Below, one piece after another: positions 1-6,930 of a stretch of 11,275 bases of DNA. The stretch's first letter is position 1. Each line of letters opens with the position of its first letter. The notes under the pieces were generated by a model. It searched no databases. It had not been told where the DNA came from and saw nothing but the letters and a program-made list of their open reading frames with translations. Source of the stretch: Thiobacillus sp. (GTDB taxonomy: Bacteria; Pseudomonadota; Gammaproteobacteria; Burkholderiales; Thiobacillaceae); assembly GCA_011391285.1 (NCBI GenBank), contig JAABQU010000270.1, positions 1-11,275 of the forward strand, in the 5' to 3' direction. Made by a program: the position numbers and the translations under genes.

Positions 1-2140
1 ATCCCTGGATCTCGTCGCAGCCGTTCTGCCTCAGGAATGCTACCTGCCCGGGCGTTTCCACACCCTCGGCCACCACACGAAGCTTCAGCGCATGCGACAG
101 GCGGATGATAGCGATGGCGATCTCGGCGTCGTCATTGTCGGTCAGGACATCTGCCACAAAGCTCTTGTCGATTTTCAGGGCATCGATCGGCATCCGCTTC
201 AGTTGGCCCAGGTTGGAATGCCCGGTACCGAAATCATCGATGTAGACGTGCAGTCCGCGCTGACGCAGCGCATCAAGCATCTCGAAGGTCCGCGCGGGAT
301 TTTCCATCGCCGCACTCTCTGTCACTTCCAGCTGCAGGTATGCCGGTTCCATGCCGGTCTCCTTCAGAACAGTGTCGATATCGTCGATCAGACGCGCGTC
401 GGAAAACTGGCGCGGCGACAGGTTGATCGCCACCGGCGGCGGGTTGACACCGGCGTCACGCCAGGCGATCCATTGCTCGCATGCTGCTCGCACCACCCAG
501 CGTCCAAGCGGCTTGATGAGTCCGGTTTCCTCGGCCACCGGAATGAACTGTTCGGGGCTGATGATGTTGCCGGAACGGGTCAGCCAGCGGATCAGGGCTT
601 CCAGCCCCATCACCCGGCCGCTGGCGAGATCGACCTTGGGTTGGTACACCAGCACCAGCTCGTTCTTCCCGAGCGCCTGGCGCAGGCCGGTTTCCAGGCT
701 CAGTTGCTGCTGCGCCACCGTATTCAGTTCATCGCTGAAATATTCGAAACCGCTGCGCCGCTGCTTCGCCTGATACATCGCCAGGTCAGCCTGGCGCAGC
801 AGGGTATTGGCGTCGAGCCCGTCGTCCGGATAGACGCTGATGCCGATGCTGGCGCCGATGGCATAGCGCCGCTGACCCAGCTTGAAGGGTTCGGCCAACG
901 CCTGGTTCAGCTTGCGCGCCACCCGGGCAGCGGCGCGCGAAGCCGGTGGATGGTTCAGGATGACGGCAAACTCATCGCCCCCCAGGCGAGCGACAAAGTC
1001 ATCGGCACGCAACTGTTCGTCCAGCCGGTTGCCCACGATGCGCAGCACCTGGTCTCCCACATCGTGCCCCTGCGAATCGTTGATGTGCTTGAAGCGGTCG
1101 AGATCGATGAACAGCAGTGAAACCTGCGACGTCTCGCGCTGTGCGCGGGCCAGCGCGTGACCCAGAAAATCCTGGAAATACGAGCGGTTGGGCAGGCCGG
1201 TCAGGGGATCGTGGTTGGCCAGCATGTCCAGCCGCATTTCGGAATAGCGGCGCTCGGCCAGGGCGGCCGACACGAACAGTCCGCCCAGCGCCATGGTCAG
1301 CATACTGATCTGCAGCGCGAAGACCTCGCGCGGCGGGGTGGCACTGGTAATCCCGTCGTAGGAAACCACCGCCATGCCCATCACGATGAGCGCTGCCAGG
1401 AAAATGGCCAGGCTCGCCCCGGTCACCGAAAACCGCAGCGCCGCCCACAGCACCGCCGGCATCATCACAAACAGCACGATTTCGGCGGGGCGCAAGGGTT
1501 CGACGTAATGCATCATCACCAGCGTCAGCATCATCATGCCGAGCACCAGGATCAGGCCTTCCAGGCGTGCCGCCGGATTGGTCGGCAACAGGTCCCAGCG
1601 CGACGCCGTCAGCAGCACGGGCGCGATCAGGAACACCCCCAGCAAATCGCCGAGCCACCACACCCACACCCCCTGCAACACCATTTCGGCGGGCAGGCCG
1701 GAATAGACATAGAGGCTGAGCACACCCGTCAGCGCACTCACTGCGGAGCCGAGCGGAGCCGCGACGAGGGCGAACTTGGCCACGCTGGACACATAGTCGA
1801 GGGTCGCGCTGAAAGGCGGGAGATGGCGCGGCAAGGTACCCATGATCCACGCCCCGGCTGCAGCGCCGAGCGCAAAACGGAACGCCATATCCAGCGGCAG
1901 GTTCATGCTATTGACCGCCAGTGCGCCCAGCAGCACGCCCACCACGCCAGCCATGCCAAAACGCAGGCTCGCCATGGCGCCGATGCCGGCTGCCAGCCAG
2001 ATGGCGGCGACCACATCGGCGGTGTAGGTCGAAAGCTTGAAGCTGAGCCACCCAGCCAGCGCATACGCCAGCGCCGTCAACCCGGCGATCAACGCAAAGC
2101 GCCGTATTTCGTCCGGACCGGGCAGGGAAAGGCGGGGCAA
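1..2140 (-). CDS. MASE1-GGDEF-EAL cyclic di-GMP diguanylate cyclase/phosphodiesterase, 3' end outside window
   Basis: Membrane-bound enzyme of cyclic di-GMP turnover; about 713 codons are visible and the C-terminus lies beyond the left edge. From the N-terminus: a hydrophobic MASE1 sensor domain (about residues 12-295, with the hallmark WLGDLLG stretch), a GGDEF domain (about 305-465, opening HDPLTGLPNR) and an EAL domain (from about 480). The cyclase motif GGDEF is intact, and an RADD inhibitory site sits five residues before it, so product feedback is expected. The EAL domain keeps GLEALIRW (EAL codons 593-601), NLSPRQF, EVTES, IDDFGTG, KIDKSF, AEGVET and EIQG. Both activities therefore look possible; which dominates cannot be told. 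No ATG lies near the start. The frame is open from the TAA of the preceding gene (2153-2155), and TTG at 2138-2140 is the best candidate, without a clear ribosome site. It probably depends on translation from the upstream small gene. The domain call is firm; the start is not. Confidence 0.93.
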   Translation of the reverse strand, partial: MPRLSLPGPDEIRRFALIAGLTALAYALAGWLSFKLSTYTADVVAAIWLAAGIGAMASLRFGMAGVVGVLLGALAVNSMNLPLDMAFRFALGAAAGAWIMGTLPRHLPPFSATLDYVSSVAKFALVAAPLGSAVSALTGVLSLYVYSGLPAEMVLQGVWVWWLGDLLGVFLIAPVLLTASRWDLLPTNPAARLEGLILVLGMMMLTLVMMHYVEPLRPAEIVLFVMMPAVLWAALRFSVTGASLAIFLAALIVMGMAVVSYDGITSATPPREVFALQISMLTMALGGLFVSAALAERRYSEMRLDMLANHDPLTGLPNRSYFQDFLGHALARAQRETSQVSLLFIDLDRFKHINDSQGHDVGDQVLRIVGNRLDEQLRADDFVARLGGDEFAVILNHPPASRAAARVARKLNQALAEPFKLGQRRYAIGASIGISVYPDDGLDANTLLRQADLAMYQAKQRRSGFEYFSDELNTVAQQQLSLETGLRQALGKNELVLVYQPKVDLASGRVMGLEALIRWLTRSGNIISPEQFIPVAEETGLIKPLGRWVVRAACEQWIAWRDAGVNPPPVAINLSPRQFSDARLIDDIDTVLKETGMEPAYLQLEVTESAAMENPARTFEMLDALRQRGLHVYIDDFGTGHSNLGQLKRMPIDALKIDKSFVADVLTDNDDAEIAIAIIRLSHALKLRVVAEGVETPGQVAFLRQNGCDEIQG

Positions 2141-2152
2141 GAGAGAACCGGC

Positions 2153-2416
2153 TTATTGCGCGGGATCGAGCTCGGCGCGCACCGACTCCAGTGCGTCCTT
2201 GAGTGTTTCCTCGGACAGCCCGTTGAGCTGCTCGGCCAGCATTTCGGCCGCATCGATGGTGTCGGCCTCGTCGGGCAGGGTGTCGGTATCCAGATTGGCG
2301 ACGAAGACCGCCGCCGCGCCGGTCACCTGCAACAGTTGCCGGCGTTCGTTCATCAACAATTCGATTTCATCGCGCAACAGGCGGATTTCATCTTCTTTCA
2401 TGGCATGCACGGTCAT
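2153..2416 (-). CDS. Small acidic coiled-coil protein, unknown function
   Basis: An 87-residue protein I do not recognise as a named family. The first 30 residues are rich in charged residues and Leu in heptad-like spacing (EIRLLRDEIELLMNERRQLL), suggesting a coiled coil. A short hydrophobic stretch follows (about 32-41), then an acidic helical C-terminus rich in Asp and Glu. There is no signal peptide or membrane segment. The ATG at 2416 is supported by a GAGGAG ribosome site six bases upstream; a second Met five codons later is less well placed. It lies between a FIST protein and a MASE1-GGDEF-EAL enzyme, with only 12 bases between its stop and the proposed TTG of the enzyme, so co-transcription and translational coupling are likely. 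A role as partner or adaptor of the c-di-GMP enzyme is inference from position only. Confidence 0.8.
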   Translation of the reverse strand: MTVHAMKEDEIRLLRDEIELLMNERRQLLQVTGAAAVFVANLDTDTLPDEADTIDAAEMLAEQLNGLSEETLKDALESVRAELDPAQ

Positions 2417-2422
2417 GCTTGT

Positions 2423-2428
2423 CTCCTC
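2423..2428 (-). promoter_or_regulatory. Ribosome binding site of the small coiled-coil gene
   Basis: GAGGAG on the minus strand, six bases before the ATG at 2416. It fixes the start at the first Met and is the strongest translation signal in the left operon after that of the Rossmann gene. Confidence 0.75.
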
Positions 2429-2435
2429 ATTCTGG

Positions 2436-3536
2436 TCAGCCGAACAGGGTTAACACCCCGGTGTAGCCATATAAACGGTTGTGGGAAATTTCACCGTTGG
2501 CAAAAAACCCCACCAGTGGAAAATCCCCCAGGGCGCCGCGAATCAGCCCCATTTCGCGGTTCGGCGCGCCGAACATGTGCTGGCCGCGCCCCAGGCAGGA
2601 ATAATACACGCCGCCCCGGATCGGCACGCTCAGTTGCGTACCAATGGCCGCAAGCATCCGCAGCAGGTCTTCTTCGGCGGTTTGCTGATCACGCCGGCAG
2701 AACAGCAGCTCGTCCCCCGGGTCGACATGCTCGCCGAGTGCCACCAGGTTGTTCTGCGGGTCGACGCCCAGGATATTGCGCACCAGGTAGTCACCGGTAT
2801 CCGAACCCCGCACCGGCAGGCCGACGAAGATATAACCCGCCGCCCGCCTCAGGTCGTGCGCCAGCACCTCGCCGATTTCTTCCTTCATCACATCCAGCGC
2901 CGGACGGTGATCGAGGCTGCCGACGATGTTCTTGTTCGCTGTGGTGACGCGGTGGCGCGGCCCCAGCGGCGAGATGCCCTGCGTCAGCCGCGTCGCCAGC
3001 TTCACCCGTTCGCTGAACAGTACGCCGGACAAACCGCCGCTTACCACGCCATCACAGATCTGCGCCGTCTCGCCCTGGGAACTCGACAACCCACCGACGA
3101 CAAAACCGCTCGACACGTGCGCCGCGAGGCCCTCGATCAGTTCCTGGATGCGGCTGTTCGCTGGATCGCCGTGCGCCAGCGCAAAATAAGCATTCGCCGG
3201 CTGCGCGTCGATGTCCTGGGGCGTGCGCAGCAGCGGCAGCATGCTGAAATCCGCCGGGTCGAACTCGCCCAGCATCACCGCCATCGCCGGCGCTTCCATG
3301 TACTCCACGCCGGTGGCGCAGACACCCACCCCCACGCTGCCGGTCCAGTGCGGCACGCCGGTCGTGCGCCTGAAAAAATCCAGAATCGCGTCGAGCTCGG
3401 CCATGAACACATCCGACACATATAGAAACCCCAGCGTCGCGCCTGCCGGTGTCGCGCCCAGCTGATCGGCGCAGGCCTGCGCGGCGCGCGTCCAGTCAGC
3501 CTCAGCGGCGTGGGCGTATCTGAAAGGGGGATTCAT
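2436..3536 (-). CDS. FIST-domain sensory protein
   Basis: Cytoplasmic protein of 366 residues with an N-terminal FIST domain (about 10-215) and a C-terminal FIST_C domain (about 225-360). The C-terminal signature YYSCLGRGQHMFG, followed by GDFPLVGFFANGEI, is typical of the family. FIST proteins are predicted ligand-sensing modules. A subset (NosP) has been described as haem-based nitric oxide sensors that act on histidine kinases and c-di-GMP enzymes. Whether this one binds haem cannot be read from the sequence. It ends 19 bases before the small coiled-coil gene and lies in the same operon as a MASE1-GGDEF-EAL enzyme, so a role in c-di-GMP signalling is a reasonable inference. Start choice is uncertain: ATG at 3536 gives the natural opening MNPPFRYAHA, while an in-frame GTG at 3560 would add eight residues. 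Neither has a good ribosome site; a GGGAGG lies about 25 bases before the GTG. Confidence 0.9.
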   Translation of the reverse strand: MNPPFRYAHAAEADWTRAAQACADQLGATPAGATLGFLYVSDVFMAELDAILDFFRRTTGVPHWTGSVGVGVCATGVEYMEAPAMAVMLGEFDPADFSMLPLLRTPQDIDAQPANAYFALAHGDPANSRIQELIEGLAAHVSSGFVVGGLSSSQGETAQICDGVVSGGLSGVLFSERVKLATRLTQGISPLGPRHRVTTANKNIVGSLDHRPALDVMKEEIGEVLAHDLRRAAGYIFVGLPVRGSDTGDYLVRNILGVDPQNNLVALGEHVDPGDELLFCRRDQQTAEEDLLRMLAAIGTQLSVPIRGGVYYSCLGRGQHMFGAPNREMGLIRGALGDFPLVGFFANGEISHNRLYGYTGVLTLFG

Positions 3537-3605
3537 GGGCACGACGCCGGGGAGGCTCACATCAGGCTCGACAGTCCAGCCTCCCGGATGGCGGTCACCA
3601 TTGCA

Positions 3606-3995
3606 TCAGTAGCCGGTCTGGCTGCTATGTGGCAATTCGCCTTCGCCAAAGAAATTCCACAACAGGTGGGCTACCACCTCGGGGGCAATCACCGTGTGCT
3701 GGTTATGGGTTTCCTGCAGCGCGACCCGCAGCTTCTTGCGCAGATCGGGATCGCCGGTGAGGTCGAAAATGATGTCGACTTTCGCACCCATCGACACCAC
3801 CTCCATCGCATCCTGGAACACCGGCACCTTGCTGTGGCTGAAACCCAGCGCAACCGGCGATTCGAGATTGCGGTGAGCGACAGCAACGATCTCCACGTTG
3901 ACGCCCTCTTCCTGGATCTTTTCCAGAAAATGCTCAGCAAATTTTTCCCCGACCTCGCCCAGCCCCAGCAGGGCAACTTTGACAACGTGACTCAT
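3606..3995 (-). CDS. Small Rossmann-fold NAD(P)-binding protein (homoserine dehydrogenase N-domain-like)
   Basis: A 129-residue protein that is essentially one dinucleotide-binding domain. It opens with a beta strand and the GLGEVG glycine motif (residues 11-16), then a helix. An AVAHRN segment follows where the second strand of the fold should be, and IIFDLTG lies around residues 75-81. This resembles the NAD-binding half of homoserine dehydrogenase-type oxidoreductases, but no catalytic domain follows, so an enzymatic role is doubtful; it could be a redox or nucleotide-sensing protein. The start is well set by AAGGAG seven bases before the ATG. It is the first gene of the left operon, 45 bases (to an alternative GTG) or 69 bases (to the chosen ATG) before the FIST gene. 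The last few residues may be affected by a frameshift, because the +1 frame continues in a protein-like way beyond the stop (see findings). Confidence 0.82.
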   Translation of the reverse strand: MSHVVKVALLGLGEVGEKFAEHFLEKIQEEGVNVEIVAVAHRNLESPVALGFSHSKVPVFQDAMEVVSMGAKVDIIFDLTGDPDLRKKLRVALQETHNQHTVIAPEVVAHLLWNFFGEGELPHSSQTGY

Positions 3996-4002
3996 TAAAT
4001 AA

Positions 4003-4008
4003 CTCCTT
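4003..4008 (-). promoter_or_regulatory. Ribosome binding site of the Rossmann-fold gene
   Basis: AAGGAG on the minus strand, seven bases before the ATG at 3995. A near-consensus Shine-Dalgarno site and the best in the window; it marks the first gene of the left operon. Confidence 0.8.
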
Positions 4009-4028
4009 GTATCCGTTACGGTAAAAAT

Positions 4029-4077
4029 TGGACTGCAGTCATGCTTATCGGCTCGTTTGTCCTGATCCTTCAGTCCA
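4029..4077. repeat. Short inverted repeat in the divergent intergenic region
   Basis: Seven-base arms TGGACTG (4029-4035) and CAGTCCA (4071-4077) are separated by 35 bases, between the leftward Rossmann/FIST operon and the rightward peptidase operon. It could be an operator, but arms this short also occur by chance. I see no convincing -35/-10 pair on either strand here. Confidence 0.3.
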
Positions 4078-4201
4078 GTCGCGCTCGGCAGTGTGTGCTA
4101 CGGAAGCATACACGCCTGAGCATGCGTGTCGACAAGGCAGCATGGCCAATCCCAGGAGCCTAAGCGATACTATCGGGGCTCCGGATTCAGTCCTCTGTCT
4201 C

Positions 4202-5302
4202 ATGCCCGATTTTGACCCGCTCCACCCGCAAGGGGTAGGCCATGGTTGTAAAGACGCTGTCCCAAGGGATACACCTTCGGATAAAGCGTCAACAACCACG
4301 CTCTACCCGCAAGGGGCAGGCCGTGGTTGTAAAGACGCTGAAGCGTCAACAACCACGCTCTACCCGCCGATCACGCCCTACGCCAGCGGCATGCTGGAAA
4401 CAACGGGCGTCCATCGCATCTACTGGGAAACCTCCGGCAATCCGGAGGGCATCCCGGTGGTGTTCGTGCACGGCGGGCCCGGCAGCGGCTCCTCGCCGAT
4501 CCAGCGGCGTTTTTTCGACCCCGCGCGCTACCGCATCGTACTCTTCGACCAGCGCGGCAGCGGCCGCTCGACGCCACACGGCGAACTCACCGACAACACC
4601 ACGCCGCACCTGATCGCCGATATGGAGGCGTTGCGTCGTGAACTCGGCATCAAGCGCTGGCTGGTGTTCGGCGGCTCATGGGGCTCGACCCTGGCACTGG
4701 CTTATGCCGAGGCGCATCCCGAACGATGCAGCGGGCTGGTGCTGCGCGGCATTTTCCTGTGCCGGCCAGGCGAGATCGACTGGTTCCTCTACGGCATCCG
4801 CGCCCTGTTCCCCGAGGCACAGCGGCAGCTGGCGGAATTCATCCCGCAGGACGAACGCCACGACCTGCTCGGCGCATACCATCGCCGCCTGATCGATCCC
4901 GACCCGGCGGTGCACCAGCCCGCCGCCCATCAGTGGGCCACCTTCGAGGCGTCGTGTTCGACCCTATTGCCCAACCCCGAGCTTGTCGCCGGGTTCGTCA
5001 GCACCAGGACCGCACTGTCGCTGTCGCGCATCGAGGCGCATTATTTCGTCAATCACATCTTCCTGCCCGACAACAGCCTGCTCACCAACGTCGGGCGCAT
5101 CCGTTCCATTCCTGCCGTGATCGTGCAGGGGCGCTACGACGCCGTCTGCCCCATCGTCTCGGCCGACGACCTGTCTCGCGCCTGGCCCGAGGCGCACTAC
5201 GTGATCGTCCCCGATGCCGGCCATTCGGCGTTCGAACCGGGCATCGCGCGTGAACTGGTCGCAGCCTGCGACCGCTTTGCCCAGCGTGGAGCATTCAACT
5301 GA
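4202..5302 (+). CDS. pip: Proline iminopeptidase (alpha/beta hydrolase, S33) with repeat-encoded N-terminal extension
   Basis: Cytoplasmic serine peptidase that releases N-terminal proline from peptides. The core, from TLYPPI (codons from 4355) to the end, is 315 residues, the usual family length. It carries the oxyanion-hole motif HGGPGSGSS, FDQRGSGRS, the nucleophile motif GGSWGS (Ser codon 4676-4678), and the acid and histidine in GRYDAVCP (Asp 5138-5140) and DAGHSAFE (His 5222-5224), so the triad is complete. The start is the odd part. No start codon lies just before the conserved TLYP. The frame is open upstream through two palindromic repeat units to ATG 4202 (chosen; 51 extra residues), ATG 4142 (71 extra, weak AAGG before it) or TTG 4028. 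The next internal ATG, at 4391, would cut into the first conserved strand. None has a good ribosome site. The stop overlaps the next gene by one base. Confidence 0.88.
   Translation: MPDFDPLHPQGVGHGCKDAVPRDTPSDKASTTTLYPQGAGRGCKDAEASTTTLYPPITPYASGMLETTGVHRIYWETSGNPEGIPVVFVHGGPGSGSSPIQRRFFDPARYRIVLFDQRGSGRSTPHGELTDNTTPHLIADMEALRRELGIKRWLVFGGSWGSTLALAYAEAHPERCSGLVLRGIFLCRPGEIDWFLYGIRALFPEAQRQLAEFIPQDERHDLLGAYHRRLIDPDPAVHQPAAHQWATFEASCSTLLPNPELVAGFVSTRTALSLSRIEAHYFVNHIFLPDNSLLTNVGRIRSIPAVIVQGRYDAVCPIVSADDLSRAWPEAHYVIVPDAGHSAFEPGIARELVAACDRFAQRGAFN
4220..4369. repeat. Tandem array of two REP/BIME-like palindromic repeats, inside the pip reading frame
   Basis: Two units occur in direct tandem: 4235-4306 and 4316-4363. 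Each is a long imperfect palindrome running from a GTAG-type foot (GTAG 4235-4238; GCAG 4316-4319) to CTAC (4303-4306; 4360-4363). The arms read RTGGTTGT..GACGC and GCGTC..ACAACCAC. The units are preceded by a shared linker, CTCYACCCGCAAGGGGYAGG (4220-4239 and 4301-4320), which itself folds as ACCC/GGGT. In the first unit the loop is enlarged by about 24 bases. A further copy lies inverted at 9485-9533. GTAG feet on a hairpin are the mark of REP elements moved by RAYT (TnpA-REP) transposases; no such gene is in this window. Confidence 0.85.
4259..4282. repeat. Nested hairpin inserted in the loop of the first palindromic unit
   Basis: About 24 bases are present in unit 1 but absent from units 2 and 3, exactly at the apex between GACGCT and AAGCGTC. 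They form their own hairpin: CCCAAGG pairs with CCTTCGG (6 of 7 pairs) around a GATACA loop. The insertion is a multiple of three relative to unit 2, so the reading frame into pip is kept. Confidence 0.6.
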
Positions 5303-6165
5303 TGGCGCTTTCACCCTACGTCTTCGATGCCAGCGCCGAAAACTTCAACCGGCTGGTGCTGGAAAATTCGCACAAGGGACCGGTTCTGGTGCACTTCTGG
5401 ACCCCCAAGGCCGGCCCCTGCTTCATCCTGATGCCGCGCCTGGTGAAGCTCGCCGCGGAATACGGCGGCAAGTTCCTGCTGGTGATGCTGAACGCCGATG
5501 AACTACCGGAACTGGCGCGGCGCTTCAGCGTGAATTCGGTGCCAACGGTGAAATTCTTCTGGCGCGGCGAAGTGGCCCACACCATCCACGGCGCCGACCC
5601 CGACAGCAGTTTCCGCGAGGTGCTCGACCGCTTCATCGCCGGCGATGCCAACCGCGCTCACGCACTGGGTGTGGCGGCATGGCAGTCGGGCAAGGTCGAG
5701 CAGGCGCGCATGTTGCTCGCCAATGCGGCGCTGGCCGAGCCCGATAACCTCGCCATCCCGCGTGATCTCGCCAAACTGCTGTGGGCCGAGGGCGACGGCG
5801 AGCAGGCTTTGAAGCTGCTCGACAGCCTGCCGCCGGAAGCGCGTACTGACGCCATGATCGCGCCGCTGTACGCCCATCTGAATCTGGCAGAAACCGCGCG
5901 GCTGGCGCCGCCGCTGGCAGAAATCGATGCGCGCATCGCCGACGACGCCGGCGACCTCGATGCCCACTATCAACGCGCAGCGCTGCTGCTGGCGACGGAC
6001 GATTTTGGCGGTGCGATGGCGGAACTGCTCCTGATCGCCCGAACCGATCGCGGCTACCGCCATGACCTCGGACGCATCAGCCTGCTGGCACTGTTCGACC
6101 TGCTGGGCAGCGCGCATCCGCTGACGCGGCAGTACCGCCAGGCCCTGTCCGAGTCGCTGCGTTGA
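5302..6165 (+). CDS. cnoX: CnoX/YbbN-type thioredoxin-TPR co-chaperone
   Basis: Cytoplasmic protein of 287 residues, close to the E. coli CnoX length. Residues 1-112 form a thioredoxin fold: the active-site strand VLVHFWTPKAGPC (33-40 region), cis-proline in NSVPTVKFF (Pro81) and the closing helix. Residues 115-285 are helical and Ala/Leu-rich with TPR-like repeats. In CnoX, the thioredoxin and TPR domains hold unfolding or oxidised clients for the chaperones. Here the usual first cysteine of CGPC is alanine (A37-G-P-C40), leaving one active-site cysteine. The protein thus cannot act as a dithiol reductase, but could still form mixed disulphides and work as a holdase. ATG 5302-5304 overlaps the TGA of pip by one base and is preceded by GTGGAG, so it is translationally coupled. 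It also overlaps the next gene by four bases. Confidence 0.88.
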   Translation: MALSPYVFDASAENFNRLVLENSHKGPVLVHFWTPKAGPCFILMPRLVKLAAEYGGKFLLVMLNADELPELARRFSVNSVPTVKFFWRGEVAHTIHGADPDSSFREVLDRFIAGDANRAHALGVAAWQSGKVEQARMLLANAALAEPDNLAIPRDLAKLLWAEGDGEQALKLLDSLPPEARTDAMIAPLYAHLNLAETARLAPPLAEIDARIADDAGDLDAHYQRAALLLATDDFGGAMAELLLIARTDRGYRHDLGRISLLALFDLLGSAHPLTRQYRQALSESLR

Positions 6166-6911
6166 GCCTTGACCACCCGGCTTTTGCGCCCTATCGAAGT
6201 CTGATCGACACCCTGGAACTGGCGCGTGCGATCCCCGCGCTGGATGCGCTCAACACGCAGGCCACCATGCTCGGCACACGCAATGCAGGCGACCTGCCTG
6301 TACGGTTTTTCACCCCTGGCGGCCGCCTGTCGGCGCGCGATTACGAAACCCATATCCTGCAAACCGGCCAGGTACCGACCCGCGCCGGCAACTGGCACGA
6401 TGTGCTGAATGCGCTGGTGTGGCTGCGTTTTCCGCGCTTCAAGGCCGCGCTGAACGCGGCCCATGGCGCCGCCATCGCCACAGAGACGGACACGCAGCGC
6501 GGCCGCCGGCGCGACGCGCTGACGGTACTGGACGAGTCCGGGGTGTGGGTGATCAGCCGCGATCCGGCTTTGCCCCAGTTGCTGGAAAATCGTGCCTGGC
6601 ATGAACTCTTCTGGGACGCACGACCTCATGTGGAAACCGACATGCGCTTTGTCGTGGTCGGCCATGCGCTGCTGGAAAAGGCGCTTGCACCCTTCGCGTC
6701 GATGACCGGCAAATGCCTGATGCTGCATGCGAATTCGCTCGACCCCGACGCCGCCGAAGCGCAGGCAGTCGCTGCACTCGGGATCCTCGACACGCCCCGT
6801 CAACTCGCCCCGTTGCCGGTGCAGGGAATTCCGGGCTGGGATGCGGCCAATTCAGACGCCGCGTATTACGCCAACCCGTCGGTTTTCCGCCCGGCCGTCC
6901 AGGTGGCCTGA
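6162..6911 (+). CDS. DUF3025 family protein
   Basis: A 249-residue protein that I match to the DUF3025 family by its overall pattern: an N-terminal LDTLN-like helical region, then FFTPGG, YETHILQTGQVPTR, NWHDVLNALVWLRFPRFKAALN and a DxxRFVVVGHALLEKAL segment. Function is unknown. The conserved block around residues 75-105 (NWHDVLNALVWLRFP, followed by an Asn and His) is the family core. There is no signal peptide or membrane segment. The start is TTG 6162-6164, which overlaps the TGA of the CnoX-like gene in a TTGA junction; no ATG occurs until residue 36, well inside the conserved part, so TTG is needed. It is the last gene of the pip operon. It faces a minus-strand gene 19 bases away, with no clear terminator between them. 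Confidence 0.85.
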   Translation: MSLDHPAFAPYRSLIDTLELARAIPALDALNTQATMLGTRNAGDLPVRFFTPGGRLSARDYETHILQTGQVPTRAGNWHDVLNALVWLRFPRFKAALNAAHGAAIATETDTQRGRRRDALTVLDESGVWVISRDPALPQLLENRAWHELFWDARPHVETDMRFVVVGHALLEKALAPFASMTGKCLMLHANSLDPDAAEAQAVAALGILDTPRQLAPLPVQGIPGWDAANSDAAYYANPSVFRPAVQVA

Positions 6912-6930
6912 ATCCGGCCGTGCATCCGCA

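Noticed and set aside
1157..2947. A 596-codon open frame on the plus strand, rich in His, Gln and Arg
   Set aside because: It is antisense to the MASE1-GGDEF-EAL, coiled-coil and FIST genes, whose family motifs are unmistakable. The composition is that of a GC-rich antisense shadow and it has no recognisable domain.
4085..4145. Short inverted repeats (such as ACACGC/GCGTGT) before pip as an operator
   Set aside because: Six-base arms with irregular spacing are expected by chance in this composition, and no promoter elements align with them.
4220..4369. CRISPR-like tandem repeat
   Set aside because: Only two units, each palindromic throughout, no regular unique spacers, and a related copy lies isolated and inverted 5 kb away. 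This fits REP/BIME elements, not a CRISPR array.
4242..4613. Open frame starting at the ATG within the palindromic repeat (MVVKTLSQ...)
   Set aside because: It runs into pip in the wrong frame and turns into an Arg/Ser/Ala-rich shadow. The ATG is simply part of the repeat arm.
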